Source of the DNA: JAVJSD01 sp040219575
GTDB lineage: Bacteria; Planctomycetota; Planctomycetia; Pirellulales; Pirellulaceae
Assembly: GCA_040219575.1 (NCBI GenBank)
Contig: JAVJSD010000008.1
Location: forward strand, 1-64,000
DNA length: 64,000 nt
Direction of reading: 5' to 3'
This document shows, piece after piece, positions 9,180-17,612 of the stretch. The notes under the pieces are model-generated. The model had not been told where the DNA came from, searched no databases, and was given only the letters and a program-made list of their open reading frames with translations. Position 1 is the first letter of the stretch, and each line of letters starts with the position of its first letter. Made by a program: the position numbers and the translations under genes.

Positions 9180-9362
9180 TCATTTGTAGAGGATCAACTT
9201 ACCTTGCCGCGTGCAGCGGAGGCGATACGTCTCTCCGTGGTGGTCGATGAAGATTTCGGTCTCGCCGCGCATCAGCTCCTGCGATTGGACAATGCGCGGT
9301 CGCGGCAGTTCGGCCTCACGCGGCGAATTGACTTTCGATTGATCTTGAAAGGGATCGGACAC
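9180..9362 (-). CDS. hemP: Hemin uptake protein HemP
   Basis: This small protein of the HemP family is associated with hemin/iron uptake and typically iron-regulated. The C-terminal 30 residues carry the family signature: ELMRGETEIFIDHHG then ETYRLRCTRQGKLILYK. I choose GTG at 9362 (60 residues, the usual size), with GGGAGAG seven bases upstream. The frame stays open to an ATG at 9464, but that ATG lies in the leader just beyond the operator. A strong promoter and a Fur-like operator lie about 110-150 bases upstream. No heme receptor or TonB gene is visible nearby, so HemP stands alone here. Confidence 0.88.
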   Translation of the reverse strand: MSDPFQDQSKVNSPREAELPRPRIVQSQELMRGETEIFIDHHGETYRLRCTRQGKLILYK

Positions 9363-9469
9363 TTTTGGCTCTCCCACATGCGAACTTTGACGATTCCGAC
9401 GGCAGAGCCTTCGGGCGCCGCGTCGGTTGGCTGGCAGGGAAGAACGCTCCGAGCTGGCTGGCATGAATA

Positions 9470-9484
9470 TGATACTGAGTCTCA
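9470..9484 (-). promoter_or_regulatory. Fur-box-like operator for hemP
   Basis: TGATACT-G-AGTCTCA is a 7-1-7 inverted repeat (six of seven positions match between half-sites), and overlaps a second perfect one, TACTGAG-T-CTCAGTA. It matches the TGAGACT/AGTCTCA style of Fur-family operator known in several bacteria. It lies directly downstream of the -10 box of the promoter at 9495-9522, over the expected transcription start, where a bound repressor would block initiation. With a HemP gene downstream, iron-dependent repression is the natural reading. Confidence 0.72.
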
Positions 9485-9494
9485 GTAGCGATTG

Positions 9495-9522
9495 ATTGTA
9501 CTCGCCGCCGCCTCGCTGTCAA
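9495..9522 (-). promoter_or_regulatory. Sigma-70-type promoter for hemP
   Basis: On the minus strand TTGACA (9522-9517) is followed by a 16-base spacer and TACAAT (9500-9495). The -35 is perfect and the -10 has one mismatch. The predicted start near 9488 leaves a leader of about 125 bases before the GTG start of hemP. The promoter lies between hemP and the divergent transaldolase gene. Confidence 0.72.
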
Positions 9523-9638
9523 CGCGCTTCCGCCGGAAGCCTTGGCGCGACGCCCGCCGTGGAATTGTTCGCGGCATCGCCTACAATCGACCGTCCACCT
9601 GGAATCTTCGTCGGACCTTGAAACCTCCTGGAGAACGG

Positions 9639-10694
9639 ATGTCCCCCCTCAAATCCCTCATCGGCTGCGGCACGAAACTTTGGCTCGATTCGATTGATCC
9701 GGACCTGGTCCGGGAAAACCGGGCCCTGGGCGCCACTGGGGCCACCTCGAATCCGATTATCGTGGCCGATCTCCTCAAAAGCGGTCGATTCGACGGCGAA
9801 TTGGAGCGGTTGCTTGGCGAGGGGCTGGATGACGAGGCCATCGCCTGGGAGATGACCGACCGGCTGGTGCGGCAGGCCCAAGAGGTGTTTCATCCGGTTT
9901 GGCGGCAAACCGATGGAAACGACGGTTACGTCAGCTTCGAACTCGACCCTCTGTTGGAGGACCTGCAACTCGGGCCGCCGCATCCGGAGCGTGTGTCGCG
10001 CTACATCGAGTTGGGTAAGAAGTGGTCGGCGGGGCACGACAACCGCATGATCAAGGTGCCCGCCACGCCGGCCGGGTTGGAGGCGCTCGAGGAACTGGTT
10101 GCGTTCGGGGTGACCGTCAACGTGACGCTGATCTTCACCCAGCGGCAGTATCGCCTGGCCCGCGACGCCAATTGGCGTGGCGCGCAACGTCGCAGCTCCA
10201 CCGAGGCGTTCAAAAGCGTCTACAGCATCTTCGTCTCGCGCGTGGACGTGTACACCGACAAGCATGTCGCGTCGCTCTCGCCCGAGGCGCAGGGAGAGGT
10301 CGGCATCGTGAACGCGAAACGCATTTGGGCCGAGAATCAGGAGTTTTGGGCCGACAAGAATCTGCACCTTCAGCAGGAGATGATTTTCGCCAGCACGGGC
10401 GCCAAGAAGCCTGAGGATCCGCCGTGGAAGTACGTCGAAGCCTTCGCCGGCAGTGACATCGAAACGAATCCTCCGGCCACCAATGAAGCGGTCGAACAGA
10501 GCGGACGGGAAATTTCGCGGAACGTCGACCAACTGCCGGCGGAAGCGGTGCTCCGCGAGATCGACGAGAAGGTCGACATCGAGCATCTGGAACAAACGCT
10601 GATGGAGGAGGGATTGGCGAAATTCGCCGATCCGCAGAAGGCGCTCCTGCAACTGATCGCCGACAAACGCCAGGCGCTGACGTCAGCAGGGTAG
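9639..10694 (+). CDS. tal: Transaldolase family protein
   Basis: This protein acts in the non-oxidative pentose phosphate pathway and transfers dihydroxyacetone units between sugar phosphates in the cytoplasm. Motifs are GATSNP near the N-terminus, MIKVPATPAGLEALEEL with the Schiff-base lysine in IKVPAT, GVTVNVTLIFT and a later SIFVSRVD strand. At 351 residues it belongs to the longer transaldolase group. It has an acidic C-terminal extension (EKVDIEHLEQTLMEEGLAKF) like that of Tal/Pgi-type sequences. The ATG at 9639 follows CTGGAGAAC. The frame extends upstream to 9492, but that region carries the hemP promoter. Confidence 0.88.
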   Translation: MSPLKSLIGCGTKLWLDSIDPDLVRENRALGATGATSNPIIVADLLKSGRFDGELERLLGEGLDDEAIAWEMTDRLVRQAQEVFHPVWRQTDGNDGYVSFELDPLLEDLQLGPPHPERVSRYIELGKKWSAGHDNRMIKVPATPAGLEALEELVAFGVTVNVTLIFTQRQYRLARDANWRGAQRRSSTEAFKSVYSIFVSRVDVYTDKHVASLSPEAQGEVGIVNAKRIWAENQEFWADKNLHLQQEMIFASTGAKKPEDPPWKYVEAFAGSDIETNPPATNEAVEQSGREISRNVDQLPAEAVLREIDEKVDIEHLEQTLMEEGLAKFADPQKALLQLIADKRQALTSAG

Positions 10695-10744
10695 ATCGTA
10701 CGTCGAGCGCTCGCTTGTGGGTCGCCAGGAGGACGCCGCCGCGT

Positions 10745-11212
10745 ATGATCGTCGAATGCCCGCATTGCTACACCCGCGTTTTGCCGTCGGCCGACGGCGC
10801 CTGTCCTGCCTGCCGGCGGGACACGCGCGACATGACGGGCGCCGATCGCGACAGGACGGCGCTGGCCGTACGTGGGGGAGAGGCGTTGCCGGAGTTCTGC
10901 TGTGACTGCGCGGGCCCGACGCGACGGTTTGTGACCATCCGGCACCGCACCAAGGGGGAGCAGTCCGCGCCGCCGGCGTGGTTGATGGTGTTGGCCTACG
11001 TTACGTTCGGCCTCATCGGGCCGCCCGAAGGAGCTTCCGGCAGGGATGCGGACGAGATCGTGATCCGCATGCCGCAGTGCGAATCGTGCGCGGCTCGCGA
11101 CGGACCGCAGTTGTTGAGCATGAACACGGAATCCCTGCGAATGACCTTCGCCGTCCATCGCGCGTTCAAGCAAAAAGTCGCGGAAGCGTCGCAGGCGGCC
11201 GCTTCCGGATAG
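10745..11212 (+). CDS. Small zinc-ribbon protein, function unknown
   Basis: The protein has 155 residues. It starts at the ATG at 10745, with AGGAGGACG some 12 bases upstream; the frame also allows a TTG at 10715. It opens with CPHC-x11-CPAC, a treble-clef or zinc-ribbon signature, followed by two further pairs, CCDC and CESC. A hydrophobic stretch (AWLMVLAYVTFGLIG) sits in the middle and could be a membrane segment. No named family is recognised. The closeness to tal (50 bases) suggests cotranscription, but no functional link is evident. Confidence 0.6.
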   Translation: MIVECPHCYTRVLPSADGACPACRRDTRDMTGADRDRTALAVRGGEALPEFCCDCAGPTRRFVTIRHRTKGEQSAPPAWLMVLAYVTFGLIGPPEGASGRDADEIVIRMPQCESCAARDGPQLLSMNTESLRMTFAVHRAFKQKVAEASQAAASG

Positions 11213-11237
11213 TGCGGCGTGACAGCTAGGAATGGGA

Positions 11238-11408
11238 GTAGCAGAAGTCGTGAGACTTCTGGAAGCTCTGACGTCGTTACGAATTCCTGAACTCTCACGA
11301 GTTCAGCTACTCTGCCGTGGCAGCTGGGAATGGGGGTAGCAGAAGTCGTGAGGCTTCTGGAAGCTCAGATGTCGTCGCGAATTTCTGAACTCTCACGAGT
11401 TCAGCTAC
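11238..11408 (+). repeat. Tandem pair of palindromic repeats (GTAGCAGAAGTC family)
   Basis: Two copies, 11238-11310 and 11336-11408, repeat with a 98-base period. Each is bounded by GTAGC and GCTAC and contains two hairpins, AGAAGTC-GTGA-GACTTCT (a GGCTTCT variant in copy two) and GAACTC-TCAC-GAGTTC. The two loops are reverse complements of each other. The pair fills most of the 378-base gap between genes; nothing else is recognised in that gap. Confidence 0.85.
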
Positions 11409-11590
11409 TCTGCCGTTAGGGGAAACGAGTCGTTTACGAAGTCGTATCAAACGGAACGGGGTGCCCGAAAGGCTCGCGAGACGGCTCGGCGTGGGGTATA
11501 CTTGCAGCAGCGTTCGGAAACGCTCCCTCCATCCTCGCTAGAACGAATCGCCGTTCTACCCCGCCCCCGTTTCGCCACCGAGGTTCAAGC

Positions 11591-12931
11591 ATGTGCGCGT
11601 CTGCTTTTTTGTTGCTGACATCGGCATTGGCGGCCGGCCCGATCGAAGCCGGCACGCAGTTGACGTATCGCGGCGCGATGATCGCCGAAAAGGGCGACCC
11701 GGTGCTGACGCGGAAGAACTTCGAACTGCAGCTGACCGTGGTCGAGTTCGGGGACGCCGGGGCCGAGTTGTTGTGGACGCTGTCCGAAGAGGGGCGCGGC
11801 GGCTGGGCGTGGCCCGACCGCTTTGGGCGTCTGCAGTTGGACGCCAACCTCCGCGCCGAGGGCGACCGCGGGCCGTCGCTGCTTTACGAGCGGCCGGAAG
11901 GACTGAGCATTGTGAACCTGCTGGCTCCCCTGGTCGCCGCCGAGGCCCCGCTCAAGAAAGGCTTCGAGTGGCGCGTGGACCGATTGCTGCACAAGGTCGA
12001 GGACTCGGCCAGCAAGAAAGACATCGCCGCCTGGCGGGTGACGGCGGGCACGCTGTATGGCGTGAAGCGCACGCTGTGGATCGACAAGCAATCGCCCCGC
12101 GTCGTCGCCATGCACGAGAATGTCACCATCGGGCAAGGCGAAAGGCACGACCTGGAAATGGAATTGGTTTCGGAAAAGACGTTGACCGACGACGAACTTC
12201 GGAAGGTTGACCGCGCGTTCACCGAGATGGAGGCTTTGCGCGACAAGCTGGAGCAACCCCCGCGCACGCCCCGGGTGGTTTGGAGCGAAGAGCAGATCGC
12301 CTTGCTGCGCGACAAGCTCGAGCCGATCGTCGCGTTGGCGGCGGACACGCCGTTGGCCGCCGTCGCCGCCGACGCAGCCGGCGACGCCAAGGATCAGAAG
12401 AACCGCGCCAACGCCGTCGGCGCGCTCGCCAAGCGGATCATCGGCCAGCCGGCGCCGGCGTTCGAATTGTCCACGCTCGACAGAAAGACGGTCGACAGCG
12501 CCGACCTGAAAGGCAAGGTCGTGGTGCTGCACTTTTGGGAGTATCGCGACACGCCGCTGGAAGAGCCCTATGGGCAGGTTGGCTATCTCGACTTCCTGCA
12601 CCGCCGTCACGCGGCCGACAAGGTCGCCGTGTTCGGCGTGAACGTTGATGAACGGCTGGCGGCCGAATTCACCCGCGGCAAGTCGATCGCGGCGGCGAAG
12701 AAGCTGAAGTCGTTCATGAACCTCGGCTTTCCCGTGCTGTTGGACGACGGCGCGCTGTTGAAGCAGTTCGGTGATCCGCGGGTGACCGGCGCCAAGCTGC
12801 CGGTGTTCGTGGTGATCGGGGCCGACGGCGCCGTGACGCATTACCACGTCGGCTTCTACGACGTCGATCGCGACGCGGGGCTGAAGGAGCTCGAGCAGGC
12901 GGTTACTGCCGCCGCGGAAACGAGCGAGTAA
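11591..12931 (+). CDS. Secreted redoxin-like (TlpA fold) protein lacking CxxC
   Basis: A weakly charged signal peptide (MCASAFLLLTSALAAG) is followed by about 270 residues of unrecognised sequence and a C-terminal TlpA/ResA-like redoxin domain (from about residue 285). The domain shows GQPAPAFELSTLD, LKGKVVVLHFW and a FGVNVDE strand. At the active-site position, where TlpA has WCxxC, this protein reads FWEYRDTPLEEP with no cysteine. It therefore cannot do thiol-disulfide exchange in the usual way, and a structural or binding role is inferred. The 3' end overlaps the convergent gene at 12903 by 29 bases. Confidence 0.75.
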   Translation: MCASAFLLLTSALAAGPIEAGTQLTYRGAMIAEKGDPVLTRKNFELQLTVVEFGDAGAELLWTLSEEGRGGWAWPDRFGRLQLDANLRAEGDRGPSLLYERPEGLSIVNLLAPLVAAEAPLKKGFEWRVDRLLHKVEDSASKKDIAAWRVTAGTLYGVKRTLWIDKQSPRVVAMHENVTIGQGERHDLEMELVSEKTLTDDELRKVDRAFTEMEALRDKLEQPPRTPRVVWSEEQIALLRDKLEPIVALAADTPLAAVAADAAGDAKDQKNRANAVGALAKRIIGQPAPAFELSTLDRKTVDSADLKGKVVVLHFWEYRDTPLEEPYGQVGYLDFLHRRHAADKVAVFGVNVDERLAAEFTRGKSIAAAKKLKSFMNLGFPVLLDDGALLKQFGDPRVTGAKLPVFVVIGADGAVTHYHVGFYDVDRDAGLKELEQAVTAAAETSE

Positions 12932-13721
12932 TTTCCAGCACCTGCTCGTGCACCGCGCCGTTGGTCGCCACCGACTCGCAGTTGTAGATCGTCGCCTCGC
13001 CGCGCCAGTCGGTCAGCCGACCGCCGGCTTCCTGGATGATCGGCATCAGCGCGGCGATGTCCCACAGGCTCATGTCGGCATCGATCATCACTTCGGCGCG
13101 GCCGGTGGCGATGAGCAGGTAGCCGTAGCAATCGCCCCAGGTGCGCGTGATGAAGGCCGCGCTTTCCAGGCGTTCGTAGGCGCTCGCGGCGTCGCGGGCG
13201 GCGAACCTGTCGACCTGGGAAGTCAGAAACACGCATTCATCGAGACGCTGGCGCGACGAGACGCGGGCCGCAATCGCATCGGCTTCGCCCTTGATGTACC
13301 AGGCCCCCTGTCCGCGCGCGGCGTGGACGGTTTCCGCCAGGGCGGGAATGTGGATCACGCCGGCGACGCTCTGCTGCTGGTGCTCGATTCCGATCAACGT
13401 ACCGTACAACGGCACGCCGCAGATGAACGACTTGGTGCCGTCGATCGGATCGAGGATCCACCGCCAGGTGGAGTCGCCGGCGGTTTCGCCGAATTCCTCC
13501 CCCAGGACGGCGTCGTTTGGAAACGCTTCGCCGATGCGCCGCCGCAGGTGTTGCTCGGCGTTGCGGTCGGCGATGGTGACGGGAGAGTTGTCCGCCTTGC
13601 GATCGACCGCCAGATCCTTCCGCTGGAAGTGCTTGAGGGTGATCTGACCGGCTTCCAGCGCGATCTCTTGGGAGAGCCGCCAGCGGGAGACGAGAGCGTC
13701 GGAGTCGATTTCGATGTTCAT
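12903..13721 (-). CDS. hisN: Histidinol-phosphatase-like inositol monophosphatase family protein
   Basis: This metal-dependent phosphatase belongs to the inositol monophosphatase family. Motifs are the GEEFGE metal-binding motif (residues 74-79), DPIDGT (91-96) and SLWDIAAL with the C-terminal WD metal ligand. The WGDCYGYLLIATGRAEVMID block resembles HisN-type histidinol phosphatases more than plain inositol phosphatases, so histidine biosynthesis is the favoured role. Other His genes are not nearby, so substrate assignment stays tentative. It is 272 residues and convergent with the redoxin gene, with a 29-base overlap. Confidence 0.82.
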   Translation of the reverse strand: MNIEIDSDALVSRWRLSQEIALEAGQITLKHFQRKDLAVDRKADNSPVTIADRNAEQHLRRRIGEAFPNDAVLGEEFGETAGDSTWRWILDPIDGTKSFICGVPLYGTLIGIEHQQQSVAGVIHIPALAETVHAARGQGAWYIKGEADAIAARVSSRQRLDECVFLTSQVDRFAARDAASAYERLESAAFITRTWGDCYGYLLIATGRAEVMIDADMSLWDIAALMPIIQEAGGRLTDWRGEATIYNCESVATNGAVHEQVLEITRSFPRRQ

Positions 13722-13838
13722 GCCGCTAGGTTAGCCCAGCGGCCTTATAACGACCACCGGCCTTGGGCGGCGGAGCAGCGGTGCGAATACGCAGGGCAAT
13801 CAAGATCCCGCGAAACGCCGCCGTCCCACTTTGAACGC

Positions 13839-14252
13839 TCAATTCCCGTTGGGGCTGGGCGGCGGGAGCAGGTGAGCCAACTTGATCGATTCGAGCTGCG
13901 ACCTGGTGGTGTCGTTGATACTGGCCAGCGCTTCCCGAATCGCCTTTTGCGACTCCTTCGGCATGTTCTCAACGGCCGGTAGCGGCGACTCGATGGGGCC
14001 TTCAATCGCCTCGATCAGTTCCAACAGGGAGACGTCTTCTGGCGAACGAATGAGCATGTACCCGCCGTCCACTCCGCGGGTCGATCGGAGGATGCCGTGC
14101 GTCACCAGGTTGCGCAGAATTTGCAGTAAGAAACGTTCCGGCATTTCCCCCTCGGCCGCCAGGCGCCTGCAGGGAATCGGGACGTGGTTCTGGGTGCGCG
14201 CCAACGTCACCATGGCGTTGACGGCATACGAAACCGTCCGAGACATCTTCAT
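13839..14252 (-). CDS. Rrf2 family transcriptional regulator
   Basis: The winged-helix regulator family includes IscR, NsrR and CymR. The order is typical: MSRTVSYAVNAMVTLA, the recognition helix region PERFLLQILRNLVTHGIL and the wing RSTRGVDGGYML. The C-terminal part lacks the three-cysteine Fe-S loop found in IscR and NsrR; the only cysteine is in IPCRRLA. It probably does not bind a cluster and may act like the CymR branch. The ATG at 14252 follows AAGGGGG; an ATG 24 bases upstream has no such site. The target is unknown. Confidence 0.85.
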   Translation of the reverse strand: MKMSRTVSYAVNAMVTLARTQNHVPIPCRRLAAEGEMPERFLLQILRNLVTHGILRSTRGVDGGYMLIRSPEDVSLLELIEAIEGPIESPLPAVENMPKESQKAIREALASINDTTRSQLESIKLAHLLPPPSPNGN

Positions 14253-14680
14253 TGCCGGCCCCCTTGCTACGACCATCGCACAACCGCGATAACTGCCGAA
14301 TTGAATCGCTCCTCCCTCAGGAATTCGCCTTAGGCAATCGCCGCCGTTTGCGACCGTCTAGAGTTTTGAATCCTCAAGTCGCTCGCCAAGAAACATTTGA
14401 GATCATTTGAAGCTTAAAGGTAGAAGACTAGCTGGTGACAGCGTCTGGGAGGGAGACAAGCGCGCGATGTTGGGCACCCCCCAGTTGTGCACCTCGGGCA
14501 GTCTATCAGTCGGAAATGGAATGTCAAATGTTTTATTTACAGGTTCGACGAGCGCCCCACAGGCCTCCCGGAGGGGGCATTGGTGCGCAAGTCCAGTCGC
14601 CTAGCCAGGGTCGCACGTGAAATGCGGTCGGCATGGCGTGATTCAGTGCAGGACTGCCCGATGGTTCGGGTAAGACGCCG
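14253..14680. other. Intergenic region upstream of the Rrf2 gene
   Basis: About 430 bases lie between the Rrf2 start and the lspA stop. The proximal 120 bases are AT-richer than their surroundings and likely hold the Rrf2 promoter; a repeated TCAAATG word occurs on the minus strand near 14390-14410. The distal part has short open frames without a ribosome binding site or family resemblance, and I do not call a gene there. Confidence 0.4.
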
Positions 14681-15328
14681 CTACGACGCCGATTCCTTGC
14701 TGACCGCGTTGGGGGATGCGGCCGGCGAGGGGATGGGCTTGGAGTCGGGATTCGACTGAAAGAAGGCGTGCCACATGAGCAGCGCGGCGCCGCAGACAAG
14801 CAGACTGTCGGCGAGGTTGAAATTCGGCCACGTGTAGGGTGGATACTGGAAGAGGATCCAGTCGCGGACTCCGTTTCGAAATCGCTCCTGAATTTCCACG
14901 CCGTGCCACAGCCCCAGCCGATCGTAGAGGTTCCCGAGGATTCCTGCGCTGACCATGCCCAGGGTGATCGTCAAGAACAGATCATGGGCAGCGCGTCGGA
15001 CGAAGAGCCAGTAGACGATTCCCGCGGCCGCGAGGACGGAAAGTCCGGCAAACCAGATGCTCAGCCCCTGTCCCATGCCGAACAAGGCGCCTTGGTTGAC
15101 GGCCGTTTGCACGCCGATGTAGGGTTCCCAGATCCAATAGGTATTGGTCAGGACTGGGCCATCGGGGGGAAGACCCAGCCAGGCGAATACGGCCCGTTTA
15201 CTGAGCAGGTCGGCGGCGCAACCACCCACAGCCAGCAGCAGAAACAGCACGTACCGGCTGCGCTTGACGGCGAACTTCTCGTTCGTCGCCGGCTTAGCTT
15301 CGCTCGAGTCGACTGGCGGCTTCGACAC
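14681..15328 (-). CDS. lspA: Lipoprotein signal peptidase (signal peptidase II)
   Basis: This membrane aspartyl protease removes signal peptides from prolipoproteins after lipidation. Four membrane segments are visible. The conserved blocks are NQGALFG, GILGNLYDRL with one catalytic Asp, and WPNFNLADS with the other. The start is uncertain: a GTG at 15328 gives 215 residues and a 35-base overlap with the upstream dksA-like gene; the frame remains open to 15424. The same-strand overlap suggests coupled translation. The pairing of a DksA/TraR-type gene with lspA recurs in many bacteria (family knowledge). Confidence 0.9.
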   Translation of the reverse strand: MSKPPVDSSEAKPATNEKFAVKRSRYVLFLLLAVGGCAADLLSKRAVFAWLGLPPDGPVLTNTYWIWEPYIGVQTAVNQGALFGMGQGLSIWFAGLSVLAAAGIVYWLFVRRAAHDLFLTITLGMVSAGILGNLYDRLGLWHGVEIQERFRNGVRDWILFQYPPYTWPNFNLADSLLVCGAALLMWHAFFQSNPDSKPIPSPAASPNAVSKESAS

Positions 15329-15662
15329 AGTAGGGCGTGAAGGGGATCGCGTTGAGCCGGGTCTTGGGAATCTTCTTCCCGGTATCGATGCAGATACCAT
15401 AAGTGCCGTCTTCAATTCGCTCAAGAGCAGCTTCGATTTGCTCGAGAACCTGCTCCTCGCTCTGCATCAACCCGAGCGTGAACTCCTGCTCATAGTTGTC
15501 GCTGCCCACGTCGGCCATGTGGATGGGCATGGTCGAGAGGTCGCCGCTGGCGTCGCTGCGTTTCTTGAGGGCGGCGTCCGCCATGGTGGTGACGTCACCA
15601 CGGAGTCGGGCTCGCATTTCCAGCAGCCGCTCCTTGTACTTCTTCATTTCAATCTTTTTCAT
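15294..15662 (-). CDS. DksA/TraR-type protein with degenerate zinc finger
   Basis: At 122 residues, this has the coiled-coil plus C4-finger layout of DksA/TraR proteins, which bind the RNA polymerase secondary channel. The N-terminal half is a charged coiled coil with the paired acidic ADVGSDNYEQE region. The finger keeps only the first cysteine of each pair: C91-x2-T94 (GICIDTG) and C112-x2-A115 (YCVEA), so a four-cysteine zinc site is impossible. Some DksA paralogues fold without zinc, so function may persist. ACGAGGTCGCG precedes the ATG. It overlaps lspA. Confidence 0.85.
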   Translation of the reverse strand: MKKIEMKKYKERLLEMRARLRGDVTTMADAALKKRSDASGDLSTMPIHMADVGSDNYEQEFTLGLMQSEEQVLEQIEAALERIEDGTYGICIDTGKKIPKTRLNAIPFTPYCVEAASRLERS

Positions 15663-16416
15663 TCGCGACCTCGTAACTAACTAATGAGGTATTGTCCCCC
15701 CCAGCACCACCGATAGTGTAGTGACTGCGGCCTGTATACCTTCTAGGCCAGACCCGCCTATGTTAAGCAGGGGCATCCATTTTGTCAAACGGCGGCGACG
15801 TGCCGTCGGTGCGTGAGCGAGTATCGACGTTATGCGTTAACGTATTGCGAAGAAAGAGTTTGCGGCGTGTGTCGAGATGCACGCTGGCTGTGTCGAGAGG
15901 ACGGACGGCGGTATCCAGTCACTGAAGTGAAGCCGGTGGGCAGGGACCGGCTGCGTCAGAGCCTTGCTGTGGGGCCGCGGGGGATTGCGGTTGTCGAATT
16001 GTGCGGTTGGACCCAAGAAACCCGCTCTTGCGACCGGCACGATCCGGACTCGATCGTTGGCCGTGCAGGGCCGCGCGCGGGGCAATCCGGAACGACGCAA
16101 GTCGTGACCAACCCAATAGTTGACCCCGCTTTCGCGGGCAGCTACGATGGAACTGGAGCGTCGTCAACGAGGGCCTTCGGCTTCTACCCCCAGGTTGACG
16201 GCGGAACTGGAAGAGTGCAAATCATCGCAGTCCTTTTCGCAAAGGCCGCCGACTCGACGAGCGCATCCGCGAAGTCGGTCGTTCTGGCGCTGCTGGCTTG
16301 CTACGTCCCTGCAACTCTCCCGGCGGATCTCGCCACGATGTGCGAATGTCAGATACGGCCAGGCCGTGAAATCACGGTCTCCTATGGATTTCAAGCGCCA
16401 GTTGGAACGAAAGCCC
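15663..16416. other. Intergenic stretch, no gene recognised
   Basis: About 750 bases lie between the dksA-like gene and the TPR gene. Open frames cross it on both strands (for example the plus-strand frame at 15813-16478), but they are Arg/Cys-rich, lack ribosome binding sites and show no family motif. The first 100 bases probably hold the promoter of the minus-strand dksA-like gene. I see no tRNA, repeat of the window's families, or clear terminator. Confidence 0.4.
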
Positions 16417-17592
16417 ATGACTCAGGACGACGCGACGCGAAGCTCCCACGGCCCGGCCGATCGATCGGCGATCCTTGATTGGTTCGCCCTTTGCTCGCCC
16501 CCGCTGTTCGGTGCGGCGACGGCGCTATTGTTGGTCTGCGGTTTCGCCTCCAGCGCGCTGGCCGATCGAATCATCTTGCGCAATCTGAAAACCTACAACG
16601 AACCGGTCGCCAACTTCGACGAGGACGGCCTCAAGCTTCAATCCGGCACGGAACTGACCTGGGATGAAGTGGAGGCCGGCACGGTGGCGGCGGCCGATCA
16701 GGAGCGATTCGACAAGACGCTGGCCGCCCTCGGCGAGCCGCTCTATCGCATCCGTCAGCGACTCACCACGGGCGACTATGAAGGCGTGCTGGAAAGCGCC
16801 GAAAAGGTTTACCCCGTGTACGCCCAACGGAGCAGCCCGACGGCGTACATGGTCTTTCAGGCCTTGATGTGGGGGCGCCTCGAGGCGGGGCGACGCGAGG
16901 CCGCCGTCGAGCCGTATCTCCGCTGTTTGGAATACCTGCGCGCCCGCGCGGGCCGCGTGGACGGTTTTCCGGGCGACCGCCGATTGCGGGTCGATTTGAA
17001 GACGGGGCTGACGCCCGAGTTGGCGTTGGTCTGGTTCGACAAGGAGGCCGCCGCCGCGGCCCTCGACGGCGTTCGCGATACCGTGCGAACCATGAAGGCC
17101 CCGCGGCCGGTCGGCGCTTATCTGATGTACGCCACGTTGGCCTTGACGGCCGGTAATACGGAGGAAGCCCAACGCTTTCTGGCGACCGTCGACGAATCCG
17201 ACGGCGTGTTGACGCAGCTACGCGACATCGCCTTGGCGCAGCAGGAGGTGCAATCCGGCGAGCCGGGCGCGGCCGTCGACAAGCTCGCGAATTCGATCGA
17301 TAAACTCTCGCCCGGGGCCAAGCCGTTGGCCCAGTACTGGATCGCCAGGGCGCATTTGAACCGCGACGCCGCGCCGACGCAGCTCGACGGCGTTCTGGAA
17401 ATGCTGCGCGTCCCGGCGCTGTATGGCGATCAATTTCCCGAGCTGGCGGCGGCCGGCCTGTACGACGCCATGAACCGCCTGGCGGAGCTCGGCGACAATC
17501 CCGGCAGCGTCGCCGTGCGAAGAGAATTACTGACCCAGTATCCCGGCACGGTTTACGCCAAGAAGGTGAAGGCCGCATCGGCGCTCCCCTGA
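16417..17592 (+). CDS. TPR-like secreted or anchored protein, first gene of a TolQ/ExbD operon
   Basis: The 391-residue protein has an N-terminal membrane segment or signal (LFGAATALLLVCGFASSALA, about residues 27-47) followed by an alpha-helical body with tetratricopeptide-like spacing (TGDYEGVLESAEKVYPVYA, GNTEEAQRFLATVDE, GEPGAAVDKLANSIDKL). No enzyme motif is seen. The ATG at 16417 is preferred because GGAACGA lies about ten bases upstream; an in-frame ATG at 16384 is possible. The stop is 20 bases before the TolQ-like gene, so it is probably an accessory subunit of that proton-channel system. Confidence 0.75.
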   Translation: MTQDDATRSSHGPADRSAILDWFALCSPPLFGAATALLLVCGFASSALADRIILRNLKTYNEPVANFDEDGLKLQSGTELTWDEVEAGTVAAADQERFDKTLAALGEPLYRIRQRLTTGDYEGVLESAEKVYPVYAQRSSPTAYMVFQALMWGRLEAGRREAAVEPYLRCLEYLRARAGRVDGFPGDRRLRVDLKTGLTPELALVWFDKEAAAAALDGVRDTVRTMKAPRPVGAYLMYATLALTAGNTEEAQRFLATVDESDGVLTQLRDIALAQQEVQSGEPGAAVDKLANSIDKLSPGAKPLAQYWIARAHLNRDAAPTQLDGVLEMLRVPALYGDQFPELAAAGLYDAMNRLAELGDNPGSVAVRRELLTQYPGTVYAKKVKAASALP

Positions 17593-17612
17593 CACACGTT
17601 CGAGGAAACAGC

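Noticed and set aside
14407..14759. Short frames between the Rrf2 and lspA genes
   Set aside because: No ribosome binding site or motif, and the longest one runs into the lspA coding strand region in antisense.
15813..16478. A 221-codon plus-strand frame before the TPR gene
   Set aside because: No ribosome binding site and no family resemblance. It overlaps the signal peptide region of the TPR gene in another frame.
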